Of a stretch of DNA of 64,000 nt, positions 53,130 through 64,000 are shown one piece after another. The stretch is from Lutjanus erythropterus. Lineage: Eukaryota; Chordata; Actinopteri; Lutjaniformes; Lutjanidae. Under the pieces are notes generated by a model. The model was given only the letters and a program-made list of their open reading frames with translations. It made no database searches and had not been told where the DNA came from. The translations under genes were made by a program, and so were the position numbers. The stretch spans positions 22,377,945-22,441,944 of the forward strand of contig CM034599.1 in assembly GCA_020091685.1 (NCBI GenBank), written 5' to 3'. Within the stretch, counting starts at the first letter, position 1. Each line of letters begins with the position of its first letter.

Positions 53130-53232
53130 ATGGCTTCGTCTCACGGGAGAAGCGACCTGCGCTTTGCAGACTGGATGGCGAGTTTACCGCAGAGCATGCA
53201 CACTATTCCGCTCACCAATCTGGCCATTCCCG
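53130..53232 (+). CDS. PLCXD3: PLCXD3 first coding exon (partial gene)
   Basis: An ATG in strong Kozak context (A at -3, G at +4) starts 34 codons plus one base. It begins MASSHGRSDLRFADWMASLP and continues QSMHTIPLTNLAIP, ending at donor CCCG|GTAGGT. This matches the N-terminus of human PLCXD3 (MASS..., DWMA(T/S)LP, IPLTNLAIPG). It is a worse fit to PLCXD1 and PLCXD2, whose N-termini differ before DWMASLP. PLCXD3 is a cytosolic protein with a phosphatidylinositol-specific phospholipase C X domain and is mainly neuronal. The catalytic His motif (SHDSF in relatives) would begin in the next exon, which is not in the window. Adjacency to OXCT1 in the same orientation matches the human locus. Confidence 0.93.
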
Positions 53233-54155
53233 GTAGGTACTTCTTTACGATGTAAACGGATGAGGAGTGTGTCCATGTCTTTGTATCATGCGCGCATTGC
53301 ATGAAGTCATCCTTGCAGATGAGAGTGTTAACATTCAAAATATTCTGCTGCTTTGCGAACTTTGATGTTTTGCTTTGTAGCCTGTGCAACTCGTGCAATC
53401 TAAAATATGTCTTTAATCTCATTGTACCTCGTTAGAACAAATGAAAGACCTGTTGCGCAACGTTAGAAGTGCCATTCACAGTTCATCCTCCTCTTGTTGT
53501 GGTCCGTTGTCTGAAGGTTATAAATAACACCCACATGATTTCTGACTCCTCCATCTAATATCCCAAACCACGAAAAACAATAAGACTGCCAGAGGCACTC
53601 CAAAGCTTCAGAACAGACAGATAAGCCATGCTGCTTTGTTTGGTGTAGGACTTCTGTGCTGGGGTGGTGGCCATAGAGGAGAGGAGACAGGCAGTGGGAT
53701 GGGTTCAGTCTGTGCACTCAGATAATCACATAGAAAATGAGCTGTTGGACCTTCAGCCAATCAGTGAACAGGTCTCCTTAAACTCCATTCAAATTGGAAA
53801 TACTGGTTGTAAAGCCCACCACTGATCTGACTGATGGAATTGCTTATTAGCAGCCAGTTAATTCCATATCTGCTGCCTAGTGATTATCACACCTCCACAC
53901 AAAGCGCTTTCATTCTTCATTTTCTTGCATTTCTAATCCTTTGTGCTCCTCTCCGCTCTTCTTCCCTCACTCTCTCTGCTTCCCTCTCATGCTGTTCAAC
54001 TATACGGACTACCTGGTGTGTTCAGGGTTGGCACGTGCAATGATGGCATTTCAGATGCAGATGGCTTTGAGCTGAGTGTCCAATGAGGCGTGGCATATTA
54101 CCAGCACTGACCAATGCTCTTAAGGATGACAAGACAAATGCTATTAATCATAGAT

Positions 54156-55561
54156 TTAAAGGTCCAGCATGTGAGATTTATTGACAGCATATGGCAGAAA
54201 TTGACTGAAGAATGTATACTGACCTGAAGATAAGAATCACTGTGCTTTTGTTATCTTTGAATGATCCGTTAATATCAACAGAAGGCATGGGGCCTCTTCC
54301 ATTGAGTCTGCTATGTTGCACCACCACATTTCTACAGTAGCCCGGAATGGACAAACCAAACATTTGCTCTTGATGCAGGCTTTCGTGTTTTGCATGAGTT
54401 TCACAGTCAGCATAGAGTTTCCTCACAGAAAATAGAAAATAAAGTGGATGGAGCTTCAAGTGAAGCCAATGCACAAGCGCCTTAAACCTGTATTCTTTTT
54501 AATGACCAGCAGGCAGCGCCTCGCCTGGTTGCAAAAACAAGTCTGATTGTTTTTGAGAATTCTTTAAAAGTGAACCTAATTCTGACTTGATGTATGACCG
54601 CAGTTCACACTTTCCTAACGGGTTTATGATCTCAATCACTAGTTTAAAGTCTTACTCTATACAGCGTGATGTACATTTTGCGAATAATGGTCCCATTTAG
54701 ATTAAGGTAGGTGAAACAGTGACGTACCATGTTAGGTTGTCAAAAGTATCAATACTTTTCAATACCACATGTTTAAAAACAATATAGTACTGAGTTTTCA
54801 TAGTTAAGAAAGTACCATAGCTATAAAAAAAATGAATCAAGTGCAAATTCAAATCTCAGTTCAGTTCAGTCTTTATTGTCCTGCTTGTAATTTGGCATGG
54901 AGCAAAACCAGACAGTGTTCAGAGACTTTTCCTGTGCCAGCACTGAGAGCAGGTCATTTTTTTTAAAAAAAAAAGAAAAGAATTATCCTATTCTTTGTGC
55001 TGTTTTTGTTGTCATATTGAGAGAGGTATTGAGTATCGTTTTAGCAACTAGCATTGTATCAAGGTTTAAAACTGTGGTATCGTGCCAACTCAGATAACAT
55101 GTAACTGACAGGTCATACTCAGTGTAATACACCAGGCTCACGAAACTCTGATCAAACTGTCAGACTAAGCAGTATTGATCACATATAGATCAAGATTCTG
55201 TTACTACATTGCCTGTTTCTTACTTCAGATGTTTTCATAAACATAATTTAGTGTACTATTTAGTAGCAGCAAGATAAAGGTCGCGACCAAGCAGGCTGCC
55301 ATTAATCGTGTTGAATGAGCGAGCCAAAACCAAGCACCGCCTGAGTCACAGTACATCACCCACCAGCTCCACACTCTCACTGGCATTGTGCATGCTCTGG
55401 TTGCAAAAACCTAAGACGGAAACCCATATAATGCCAAACTCGAACCACTGTCCGCTTGTGTTGTCCACTTATGTCCACTTGATGTTTAGAGTGACAGGAG
55501 TTGTTTGCAATCTGTGAGGTCACCGCTGGATGCCGCTAAATCATACACACTGGTCCTTTAA
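54156..55561. repeat. GTCCAGTGTG-type element split by another repeat
   Basis: Left end TTAAAGGTCCAGCATGTGAG. Family blocks at 54300-54420 include TTTCTACAGTAGCCCGGAAT. The right end GCCGCTAAATCATACACACT followed by GGTCCTTTAA lies at 55535-55561. The roughly 0.8 kb in between includes a different repeat (54733-55096), so this looks like a nested insertion in an older copy. Confidence 0.6.
54733..55096. repeat. Interspersed repeat with GTTGTCAAAAGTATC / GGTATCGTGCCAAC ends
   Basis: Left end GGTTGTCAAAAGTATCAATA and right end AACTGTGGTATCGTGCCAAC are inverse. TATTGAGTATCGTTTTAGC lies near the right arm. It appears nested within 54156-55561. Confidence 0.6.
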
Positions 55562-56932
55562 TCAAATACAGATTGAAAGACAGAAACAACATGGCATGAA
55601 TTACCTCATGCTTGTAATTGTATTGAATCATCACGTGACTTGTGCTGTGTTGCACCGCAGTTCATCCAGGCCAAGGCAGCATGGGAAAAGGCTCTGTCCC
55701 ATTTAATTAGGTATCATTACTTCTTATAGGCCCTGCAGCCTGCAGCTCAGCTGCTCTCAGTTTATCTTCCATTTGGATACAGATTCAGTAAACATCCTCC
55801 GATTCTTTGCACTTTCTTGTGTTTGTTTGCACACATTTGGCATAAGGTCTGTCAAAATAAAATTCATTATCCACAGGATTTTATGAGAGCTTATTTAGCA
55901 ACAACCATGTGTTCCCATGTCTGATTTCTTTCAAAAGTCTCATCCCTTTGTCTCATCTTAGAACAGAGCATTACAAGCCTTTGTTCAAGCAGGAATTAAA
56001 CCGGGACAGACAACAAATAAATGAGGCAAATGTTTTATTTCCTCCATAAGTTGCACTATTCCTTCTTGTTGGAAGAATGTCATATTTTTCACGTCAGATT
56101 CCTGATGTGCAATCTTCAGCATCCACCCACTGTTGCCTGTAATCCAGTGATGCTATTTGTTTTCCAAGGAAAAAAAAAGACAAAGTTAGTTCACCAGCCG
56201 GCAGCTTTAGTGATCAAGGCCAAAGTGTTTTGACGATTGGAGTACTCGAGTATGTGGGGGTGATGTGATGGCTGTTGCCAAAAAGCTAAAGAGTCCCCAC
56301 TGTGTCTGTGGTGCCAGCATTGCAAGCATTGCACAGCTGTACTCATCAGTATACATAATCTTCTGTATGATCAGCAATGAATTTATTTTAGTGTTTTGCC
56401 GTGACAGGAAAGACTTAATTAGGATCTCGCTTTTATGATGCTCTAATGGCATCTCTATATGTCATGTTTCAGGTAATTGCTACATGAGCTAATGCAGCCA
56501 AATAATAGGAAAGTACTATATATGGTCGTACATGTAACACATTATAGATTCTCGAGGTAACGTAGGTGTGACAGATAGAGCGGCTGCTGTACGGCAGATA
56601 GTATCTACTTACCATATGTGCTGTGGTTTAGATCATTGACTCAGATCTATCTGGACAGTCTCAAGGTGAAAACAGTTTAAAGCCATAATATACACGATCT
56701 GTATGTTGCTCACGGACAGTCACATCTGCAATAAACTGCAATGGTCAATTTCCTTGTTAGTTTTATTGTTTGTGTAAATAAAGTAGGTAATTAAAATGGA
56801 TTAATTTTCACTCACAAAGGGACAGGGGTTAATAGACCGAAGGATATTGCCTCTGCCCATCATGTGGACTGTGGTGGTGGCAGTAATGGTGAAGTGCCAG
56901 CTAGTCTAAGCAAACATACTGTACCTACCACC

Positions 56933-57606
56933 AGTGTCACAGAGTAACTAGTTACATGTAAAAGCATGTAATTACGTAATTAAATTGCAAAATGAATACA
57001 ATTGAATCAATTAATGTAATTGACCCTTCCTAAGTCCCATCCCTTTTGGAACGTCAAGTTTGTCCTACTATGTGCTAGGCTTGTCTATCTTGAAAAGAAC
57101 ATTTTAAAAATGGTTAAAAATATGGTTAAAATATGTTGTGGGGGAACTGTAATAGCGACATGTAGTCACATCTTGAGCTAGCAAATGTTAAAAAAAAAAA
57201 ACACCAACTAGCTAGCTAATCTACATCAATCATTAGATAGCTTAGCTTATCTATTTAGCTACTGTTAGCAAAACTCTAGCTAACTAGTGTTTTGATAATA
57301 TTATTTCAGATTTGACTATTTATATTTTGCTTTTGCAGGTTGCAGATGAGCCTAGCACATAGGAAACAGGGGAAGCTTGTGCAACTGTTATTGTAGCACA
57401 AAACAAGAGCAGCATGTGCTCAATTTTGGGCATTGGTTTTGAATTTGCACCATCTCTCAGCTGCCACTCAAATCAATGAGCATTGTTCTAGACATTTGTT
57501 CAAATGTGATTAGTTGCATTATTTTATAGTAATTCTGATAGTTACATTATTAGCAATTTAGTAATTTATAATCTATTACATTTCAGAAGTAAGCTTCCTA
57601 ACACTT
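56933..57606. repeat. Interspersed repeat with GTAACTAGTTACATGTAA end
   Basis: Left end AGTGTCACAGAGTAACTAGT and right end TATTACATTTCAGAAGTAAGCTTCC...AACACT are inverted. The ~0.67-kb interior carries GCTAGC-type words and no coding frame. Confidence 0.55.
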
Positions 57607-57934
57607 CCTACACTATACAGTGTGTATGTAGTGTACTGGAAAGTTTACCTACAAGCAGACATTGAAAATCAGTTTCCATTGCAGGGTCTGCAATGAAATA
57701 TTAAGTCAAGTGAAGACATTTTATTTACAGAACATAAAAACATGTGCTGACCAGAGTACTTTACAGAGAAGTTAAAAATGTAGATAATTAAGATAGAAAT
57801 AAATAAATATGTGTAAAAATACAAGAAAGAAAGTATAGTGAAGGTTTAATCAGCCTTGGATATTTAGTGGGAGCTTAGAATGGACTTACAGTGCTGATCA
57901 CAAGATCTAAGGGGTCTGGAAGTAGAGATACACA

Positions 57935-59150
57935 CTGGTGTCTATTCATGCAGTGCTTTAAAACAGATCAAAGAATCTTAAAATCAATTCCTCATTTAAT
58001 TGTAAGACAATAAAGGGAAGCCAATGCAGGGGGAATATGGCTTCTCTTACTGAGGTGCTTTGCTGTTGCGCGTCGTACAAGCGGCAGACGAGACAAAGCC
58101 GACTGACTGACTCCCACAGACAAAGAGTTACAGTAATCAATAAGCACAGAGATAAAAGTGTGTCTCCAGGCCCCTAAATGACAGCAACTATTTCATTTTC
58201 TTAGGTGGTAAAACCTAATGCTCAGGGCAGAGTTGCTGTGAGGACTTCTCCTCTTGTTAAGCTAAAGAGGGTGTTTAGCCATTTAGTATTTGAAATCCCC
58301 CAGACGATGATGTAGACATTAAAAACATCAGCAGTTTTCAAGAAGACGTACAGCTACATTTTTTCAAGGAAACCAGGATAAGAAATGTTAAAATTTCTGA
58401 AAATCCCATTGAAAGCATATTATGTGAGAATAAAATGGGCTCTAAAATGTAACCTTGTGGGACACCGTAGGGGGAGAGGTGCAGAGGAGAACAATCAATC
58501 CTCTCTTCAAAGAACCAGTGTGTAAGATAGATTACAACCAACCATACTGCTCGCTTCGCCCTCTCCTTCCATGTGTGAAAGAAGATCATATAGGCATGAA
58601 ACTGGCAAAACTTGTGAAAAACGCTATTCAAAGCCAGTATTTGGTTTGTCCCTTTGAAGCTACGGTAGAAACATGTCAGTCTCTGTGGAAGAGGAAGACC
58701 TGTGCCCTCTGTAGATATAAACGGCTCGTTCTAAGTCATTGAAAAAACAGTTTGTGTATCCAGGTGATTATGCACTGTTGAAAGCATACTTATGAATATT
58801 ATATTCCATTTCTGCCATATTCTGCCAATAAATCCCCATAAATCTGACACATTGGACTTTTAACTGAGCAGTCTTGTAGCTAAGACGCGAACAACCGCAG
58901 AGCCTGATCCTGAATGCCAACAGGAAGGTTTAGAAAATCCCAGAGAAAAGAATGATTGATTTTGTCAAAAGCAGCGGAGAGGTCCAACGGAATTAAAATT
59001 TCATGATTTTCACAGTCCAAAGAAGCCAATAAATCATTTGTCACCCCGAGGAGAGCTGACTCAGTGTTTTGTTTTGTTGTGAAACCTGACTGAAATTTGT
59101 CCAGAAAGAGAAAGAAGAGCTGCGAAAAGACAGCTTTAGCGGAACCATAG
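57935..59150 (-). mobile_element. L2-like LINE fragment, reverse-transcriptase part, broken
   Basis: Read on the minus strand, about 59120-58870 encodes FQSGFTTKQNTESALLGVTN and DLSAAFDKINHSF, the classic RT motifs of L2/CR1-type non-LTR elements. After the inserted element at 58510-58863 it continues with GVPQGYILEPILF (RT motif GVPQGSILGP in the family). Past a small deletion it continues again with LIDYCNSLSVGVSQSALSRL and IPPALASLY near the C-terminus. The catalytic YADD codons are absent at the expected place (~58340-58360). Stops and frameshifts show it is inactive. Family assignment is from recognised motifs. Confidence 0.85.
58510..58863. repeat. GTCCAGTGTG-type element inserted in a LINE fragment
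   Basis: Left end AGAACCAGTGTGTAAGATAG and right end AAATCTGACACATTGGAC followed by TTTTAA are inverted. Family blocks such as CCAGTATTTGGTTTGTCC are in reverse orientation relative to 20333-20668. It interrupts the minus-strand reverse-transcriptase fragment at 57935-59150. Confidence 0.75.
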
Positions 59151-60772
59151 ATAAAAAGTGTTCATTTAGACAACAAATTTTGAGTTTTTGTTATAGTCTT
59201 TTGACTAAGTGCCATTTAGTTTTAGTCATTTTTTGTTCATTTGAATTGCTTTTGTGCCAGTCAACTAAATATAAGATTTTTAGTTAACTAAATCTACTGT
59301 AGATTTACATTTTAAAATGTAACAGGTTTAGTGTAATTCATTATTTAAACATTTCTCTAGAATTTCCAAACTCGTGCTCCTCTTCTCCCAGCACATTCTT
59401 CTTTTTGCTACTTATTTTTGTTAATTTGAGGCCGCGTATTATCTGTAGTGTTTCAATCAGTCTCTGGGTAATGCACTTCTATTCAGGGATGAACAGCATG
59501 ATTTCTTTTATCTTGTGTCGTGTTTCAAGTTTAATGACAACGACCTTTGTATCATCCGTTTTACGCACCAGCTCGTGTTAGTGGATGAGATAACTCTAGC
59601 CTGAAAAACAAAAAAGTATGTTAAACTTTGCATGAAATTTCAGGATGACTCGTTTTCAAATGTCGCCACGAGTTTACGGGTGACTGCCATCATAGCTCTT
59701 GTCATCATGAATGTCTTTTAATTTAGTAGTAGTCCTGTTTTCATCAGGGAATAATCAGAAACTATGATGCAAATTATTACTCGAGGAAATCAGCGCTAAA
59801 TACAACAATTTTGACACAAGAGGTTGTCAGATTTAGGGGTTTTTGATCATAGAGCAGCATGGAGAATAAATGCTTTTGTTGTTGTTGTTTATCAGGGTTA
59901 TTATAGAGTAATTGAGTTGTTTATTATGCTGTGACTCATGACACACACCACAGCTAAGGACATTGTGGTTGTATGGGTTATTATGTAAAAAAATTCATGT
60001 AATCCTGCCGGTCCTCCACTGGTCAGAATCACCTTGTTCATGAGATAAGAACATGGTTGCCTTCAGACATGACTCAGCTCTCTGTGTTGCCCCCACATGC
60101 CACTTTGGCCTCACGCTGTGCTGACCTATCAAGTCTACACGTCAGATAACCTGCACCAGCTCCGCTCTATAGCTAAATGGGCATATGGTGAAGGGATGCG
60201 CAGGAAAGGAAGTGGTAGCAGATTAAAGATGAAGGTCATTATAGGAGGAGAAGGAGGGAAAGAGGGAGGGACACGTTTCTTTCCCCATGCTGAACAGTGG
60301 GGGACATGGTGGGCTGTTTTTCTGTGGCTATTGTTAGATTTGCTAGGTGTGTGCTGCAGACTGCCTGGCTGCATGTTGGTCAGCAAAGGTGTGCTGCCAG
60401 AGATACTGTCAGTGTGTGTCTCTGTGGTTCTGTCACCATGAAACAAGCTTTACTGGAGGGAAGGGAATGACTGTCAGAGTCTCGCTACCACAGTAATTAA
60501 ATTGGATTTCTTTTTTTTTCTTATGGATGTATGATTTGGTTGCTGTATGATGTGCTGACTGCCATGAGCATCTGTGTCCTACAGATATGCACAATAACTA
60601 AATGTAGATTTAGATGGATAAAGGTCATTTATTCTTGAGGCCACTATTAATTAACAAGTTCAAGTATTTACATTTATTCTTTGACTAAGATATATAGGTG
60701 ATCAAATGATCCAACAGACATGGATCCCTGACATATTATTTCCTTTATAAATGCATTTACATACATTTATTG

Positions 60773-61110
60773 GGGCTACAACTAACAATTATTTTCATTG
60801 TCGATTAATCTGCTACTTTCTCAATCAGTCGATTAGTTCTATAAGGACAGGTGTAAAATCTGTTTCCCAAAGCCCAAAATGACGTCCACAAATGTTTTGT
60901 TTTGTGAACAGCCCAAAGTTATTCAGATTACTGTCATAGAGGAGTAAAGAAACCAGAAATATCCACATTTAAGGAGCTGAAATGATGAAGATGAAGAAAT
61001 TAGATTTCTTTTCTTAAAGAAATGACTCAAAATGATTAATCGAATATCATAATAGTTATCAATTAATTGAATAGCTGAAATCTAATCCATTCCTCGTTGC
61101 AGTCCTATAT
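60773..61110 (+). repeat. TCGATTAAT interspersed repeat, near full length
   Basis: It runs from GGGGCTACAACTAACAATTA through TTTCCCAAAGCCCAAAATGA and GTCATAGAGGAGTAAAGAAA to ATTAATCGAATATCATAATAG and TCGTTGCAGTCC. This is the best-preserved copy of the family in the window. Confidence 0.65.
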
Positions 61111-63079
61111 TTATAATATATATTTGTTTATCCATTTCACGTTGCACATAGTGATTTGCTTGAATGTTAATATAAACGATATTGATCAGTGCAGCTTTAA
61201 GACTATTTTTTTGATTAGCCTGGCTTTTTTCATATTGTTGTGTTATGGTGCTGCTGTCTTATTTCAGTTTTGTATTGTGATGAATAAATTGTCATGATAA
61301 TATTACTGTGATGATTTTGCCACAACATAATTTATATGGTATATAATATAACAGCGTCTTTTGTGAGAGCATTTTTCACAAAGCACTTCCAATACATTCT
61401 GTATCAGAAAAAAATGCAGCACTAAATTCAAAATATACCGTGGGTTTTATCTAGCTAAAATGGATTAATATGGAAAATTACATCTTGTTCGACTTCATTC
61501 AAAGCAGGCAAACTACTGGATGGGATGAGTAACTTTAGCTCAGTGATACTGCAATGACCTCATAGAACCAAAGTGTCAGATTTGCACGAGAGGGCTCAAG
61601 GGAGTCATATTTAATGGCTGACGGTAAGAGCTTCAGGCTTTACCAGAGGTAAGAAATGAATAGCATACCTTAGGCCAGAGGGAAAGGGTGAAGGCAATTG
61701 TATTAAGTTAAGAAGGCTTTGCGGGCAATAAAAACAAATCCATTGCAGAAGAGGTATCGTCAGTCTTACCGGCTCCCTCAGGGTACAGGAAAAGGCTGGC
61801 CCTGGACTTTTAGCTGTAAATCTGTCCATCAGTCCCTTGACTAGATCATTCCACTGCCACTTAGGCCCCTGAACAGGGAGGATGAATGGTATCAGATGCC
61901 AGGATAAATATTGGTGAAGGGCAGGAAATCAGCCAGCTAAAAGCCATTGGAAAAAAAAGAGGATATGAAATTCAAAACAAACAAAGGAGGAGAAAATAGT
62001 TTGGTAGGGAGTGCAAGACAAAGAAAGAGAATATTCCTCCTGGAGAAATGAAGCCAATGGCTGGTAAAGAGGTGGGAATATTACAGCTATTTTCTGTGAT
62101 GGATATGCCCCCATGAGTCATGACCTACCTAAGTCTCCATTTAACACAGCTTTAGTTCGACCAAAGCCACTGGACTCTTTCTTAAGCTGATCTAAAGTTT
62201 AAGTTGAAAGCACAAGGCACAATGGATTTAATTTATTGCGTCGGGGGTACAGGGGTATCCTCACCCTGTCCTGCCCTTTGCACCAGCAGCGCACCGGATT
62301 GAGGTGCAGCTTTGTGGTGCGGAAGAAGATATTTTATTTCTTTCTATTTTATTCTTATTTTGTGTGGTTCTTTGTATATTCTGAATCTGAGTGTCTCTTC
62401 TGAGACACTTTCATTAACACACCTCTGTAAATGAATCTTTTGTTGTATTTTGAGGAGAGCCCAGTTGTCCCCTGAAATCACACCTTACTTACCCCCCAAC
62501 TGCTCTCTCCTTTTAGTCTGTGTCTTTCTTTAACACAAGAACCCATTGCTATTATAATTACAGACTTTCATTTTGGGTTTCTCGGTGCACTCCCACTGGT
62601 TTAGTGCCTAATTCACATTTGGGTTCAGGAAGCTTGTTTCCTGAACCTTCTGATGAAAATTGCATTCTAAACCTCCTGTGATTTGCTGTAAAACTGTATA
62701 TGACCTGGCAAACAACCTGACTCCAGCAGACAGTACCATGTTACCGTGTTGCGAGGCTGTCTCTGCTGCACAGTGAATAAAGCTCATTTGGAAACAGCCA
62801 AAGATCTTGGACCTGAAAGATTTTTTTCTTCAACAGTGGCCACCCGTGTTCCATCTCCATCTCCTCTTTCTCCCCATCTTCATCTCCTCCGCCCATCCTC
62901 ACTCCTCCATTGCGCTCATACTGCTGTGTGTGGAGGAAACAGAATCAGAAAGTGTTTATGAAGTGTCTCAGCCAAGCGAAAGACACACACCAACATGCTT
63001 TTAACTTCAATATTTACACTTTATTGCTGATAGAAAATATGTTCAAATGACACTTTACTAATCCACACCCCTGTGTGGG

Positions 63080-63545
63080 GAAAAGACTTGTATGTGTGCT
63101 TCAGCCAAATGCACTGGGTGCTATCTCGTGCTGACAGGCCTATTTTGCCACAGACTTTGCGCTTCGACCAGGTTTTAGCTGGTCTAAGGTGCAAGTGGTT
63201 TTTACTCCAATGCACCGAGCACAAGATAACAAATGTGCCTGGTCAAACCCTCATTTTGCCTTCGGTTTTAGACCTCCTGCCCATGGCCGCAGAGAACAAG
63301 TGCAAGTTCATTTGCTATCTTGCACACGTGGCAAAATGGCAACTGCGCCGGTGTAAGATAGCAAAGCCACCTGCACCACCAGTGCAACCACTTTGTGTTG
63401 GGTGTAAGATACAGCCCATAGTGTTTCACCAGCTGCACATTCTGCCTATTTGTAGCTCCCGACTCGACATTGACTTTAAAATTGCTCAGGCACAATCTAC
63501 TTCTGTTTTAAGATTTTTTTTTTGCAGTATATGGTATACTCATTT
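63080..63545 (+). repeat. Structured interspersed repeat (GCTATCTTGCAC / GTGTAAGATAGC hairpins)
   Basis: GCTATCTTGCAC and GTGTAAGATAGC near 63316-63363 form an 11-of-12 bp stem, and related words (GCTATCTCGTGC, GTGTAAGATACA) occur at 63121 and 63401. A 162-codon open frame covers the same DNA (63073-63561), but it has no domain and resembles degenerate repeat sequence. Confidence 0.5.
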
Positions 63546-64000
63546 TAGCCCGTGGAATTAGATGCCACACAGGACACAATTACCTCTGGGGTTCTTGTCA
63601 TGTAAATTTATTGTTGACCACATTAGCAACAGGTCAAGTCCTTAAAAAGCTTGTGTGCTTCTTAAGTTCTCAGTCTGGCAGCAAATGTACAATACAGGTT
63701 ACTGTGTGTCAGGTGATAAATGCTGCAGCTTCTCAAGACCAAGAAAACTCTTCTGTTGTTTCCCAACTGCTGGAAAAGTGAATAGACTGACCCACGAAGT
63801 AAGTTGAGTAGGAAAGGCTAACATTACCTACAGCATTGCCTCGCCTAAATCAAAGAATCCTCTTAAAATACGGACAGATAGCATCCACTTTATATTTATA
63901 CAGGGATATTTTGCAATATATCTGTGTATTTACCTGCTGCTTTACACAACAGGATCAGAGCCATCCACGATGCAAATCTCACGGTTGTTCACAGGAAGAA

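Larger units (their letters stand above)
53233..64000 (+). other. PLCXD3: PLCXD3 intron 1 (partial)
   Basis: Starts at donor GTAGGT and runs past the window end. No open frame resembling the large second PLCXD3 exon (start SHDSF...) is present. The region is rich in repeats: 54156-55561, 54733-55096, 56933-57606, 57935-59150, 60773-61110 and 63080-63545. Confidence 0.85.

Noticed and set aside
52906..53304. 132-codon open frame on the + strand over the PLCXD3 leader
   Set aside because: It runs in a different frame from the PLCXD3 start and gains its length from GT/GA repeats. The PLCXD3 exon reading 53130-53232 is the supported one.
63073..63561. 162-codon open frame on the + strand
   Set aside because: It coincides with repeat-like, hairpin-forming DNA and no family was recognised.

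Overview
This is vertebrate nuclear DNA, most likely from a ray-finned (probably percomorph) fish. The evidence is GT-AG introns, short exons in large AT-rich introns, abundant CA/GT/TC microsatellites, and several teleost-type short DNA-transposon and LINE families. The inference is from gene structure and repeat types, not from a database match.

Two protein-coding genes are supported, both on the + strand. Positions 1 to about 48.8 kb hold the 3' half of OXCT1, which encodes mitochondrial succinyl-CoA:3-oxoacid CoA-transferase (SCOT), the enzyme that activates acetoacetate for ketone-body oxidation. Ten coding exons (called W1-W10 here) are visible at 14821-14928, 16454-16568, 18077-18171, 18925-18971, 20042-20113, 22778-22853, 34667-34756, 35592-35672, 47535-47636 and 47749-47784. 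They correspond to about residues 245-518 of the 520-residue human protein and include the catalytic glutamate in an SENG motif. Positions 1-14820 look like the intron upstream of W1; no earlier OXCT1 exon was recognised there. At 53130-53232 lies the first coding exon of PLCXD3 (a PLC X-domain protein), preceded by a GC-rich, microsatellite-bearing leader. The rest of the window is its first intron. OXCT1 and PLCXD3 are also adjacent and co-oriented in human, which supports both calls.

Two features of OXCT1 deserve attention. The W2-W3 intron has the hallmarks of a minor-spliceosome (U12-type) intron. Exon W4 (47 nt) appears to lack three bases compared with the expected 50 nt. Read in the phase delivered by W3 it reaches an early TGA, although the downstream phase is preserved overall. 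Loss of bases from G/C homopolymers in the assembly is the simplest explanation, but a real lesion is not excluded.

Most of the remaining sequence is intronic or intergenic. It carries five copies of a long palindromic foldback element, four copies of a TTAA-flanked short element, a fragmented L2-like LINE on the minus strand, a tRNA-derived SINE, several AT-rich interspersed repeats, a ~140-bp tandem array and a short interstitial telomeric tract. No bacterial-type system, CRISPR array, credible tRNA/rRNA gene or intact transposase gene was found. I see no evidence for an undescribed multi-gene system.
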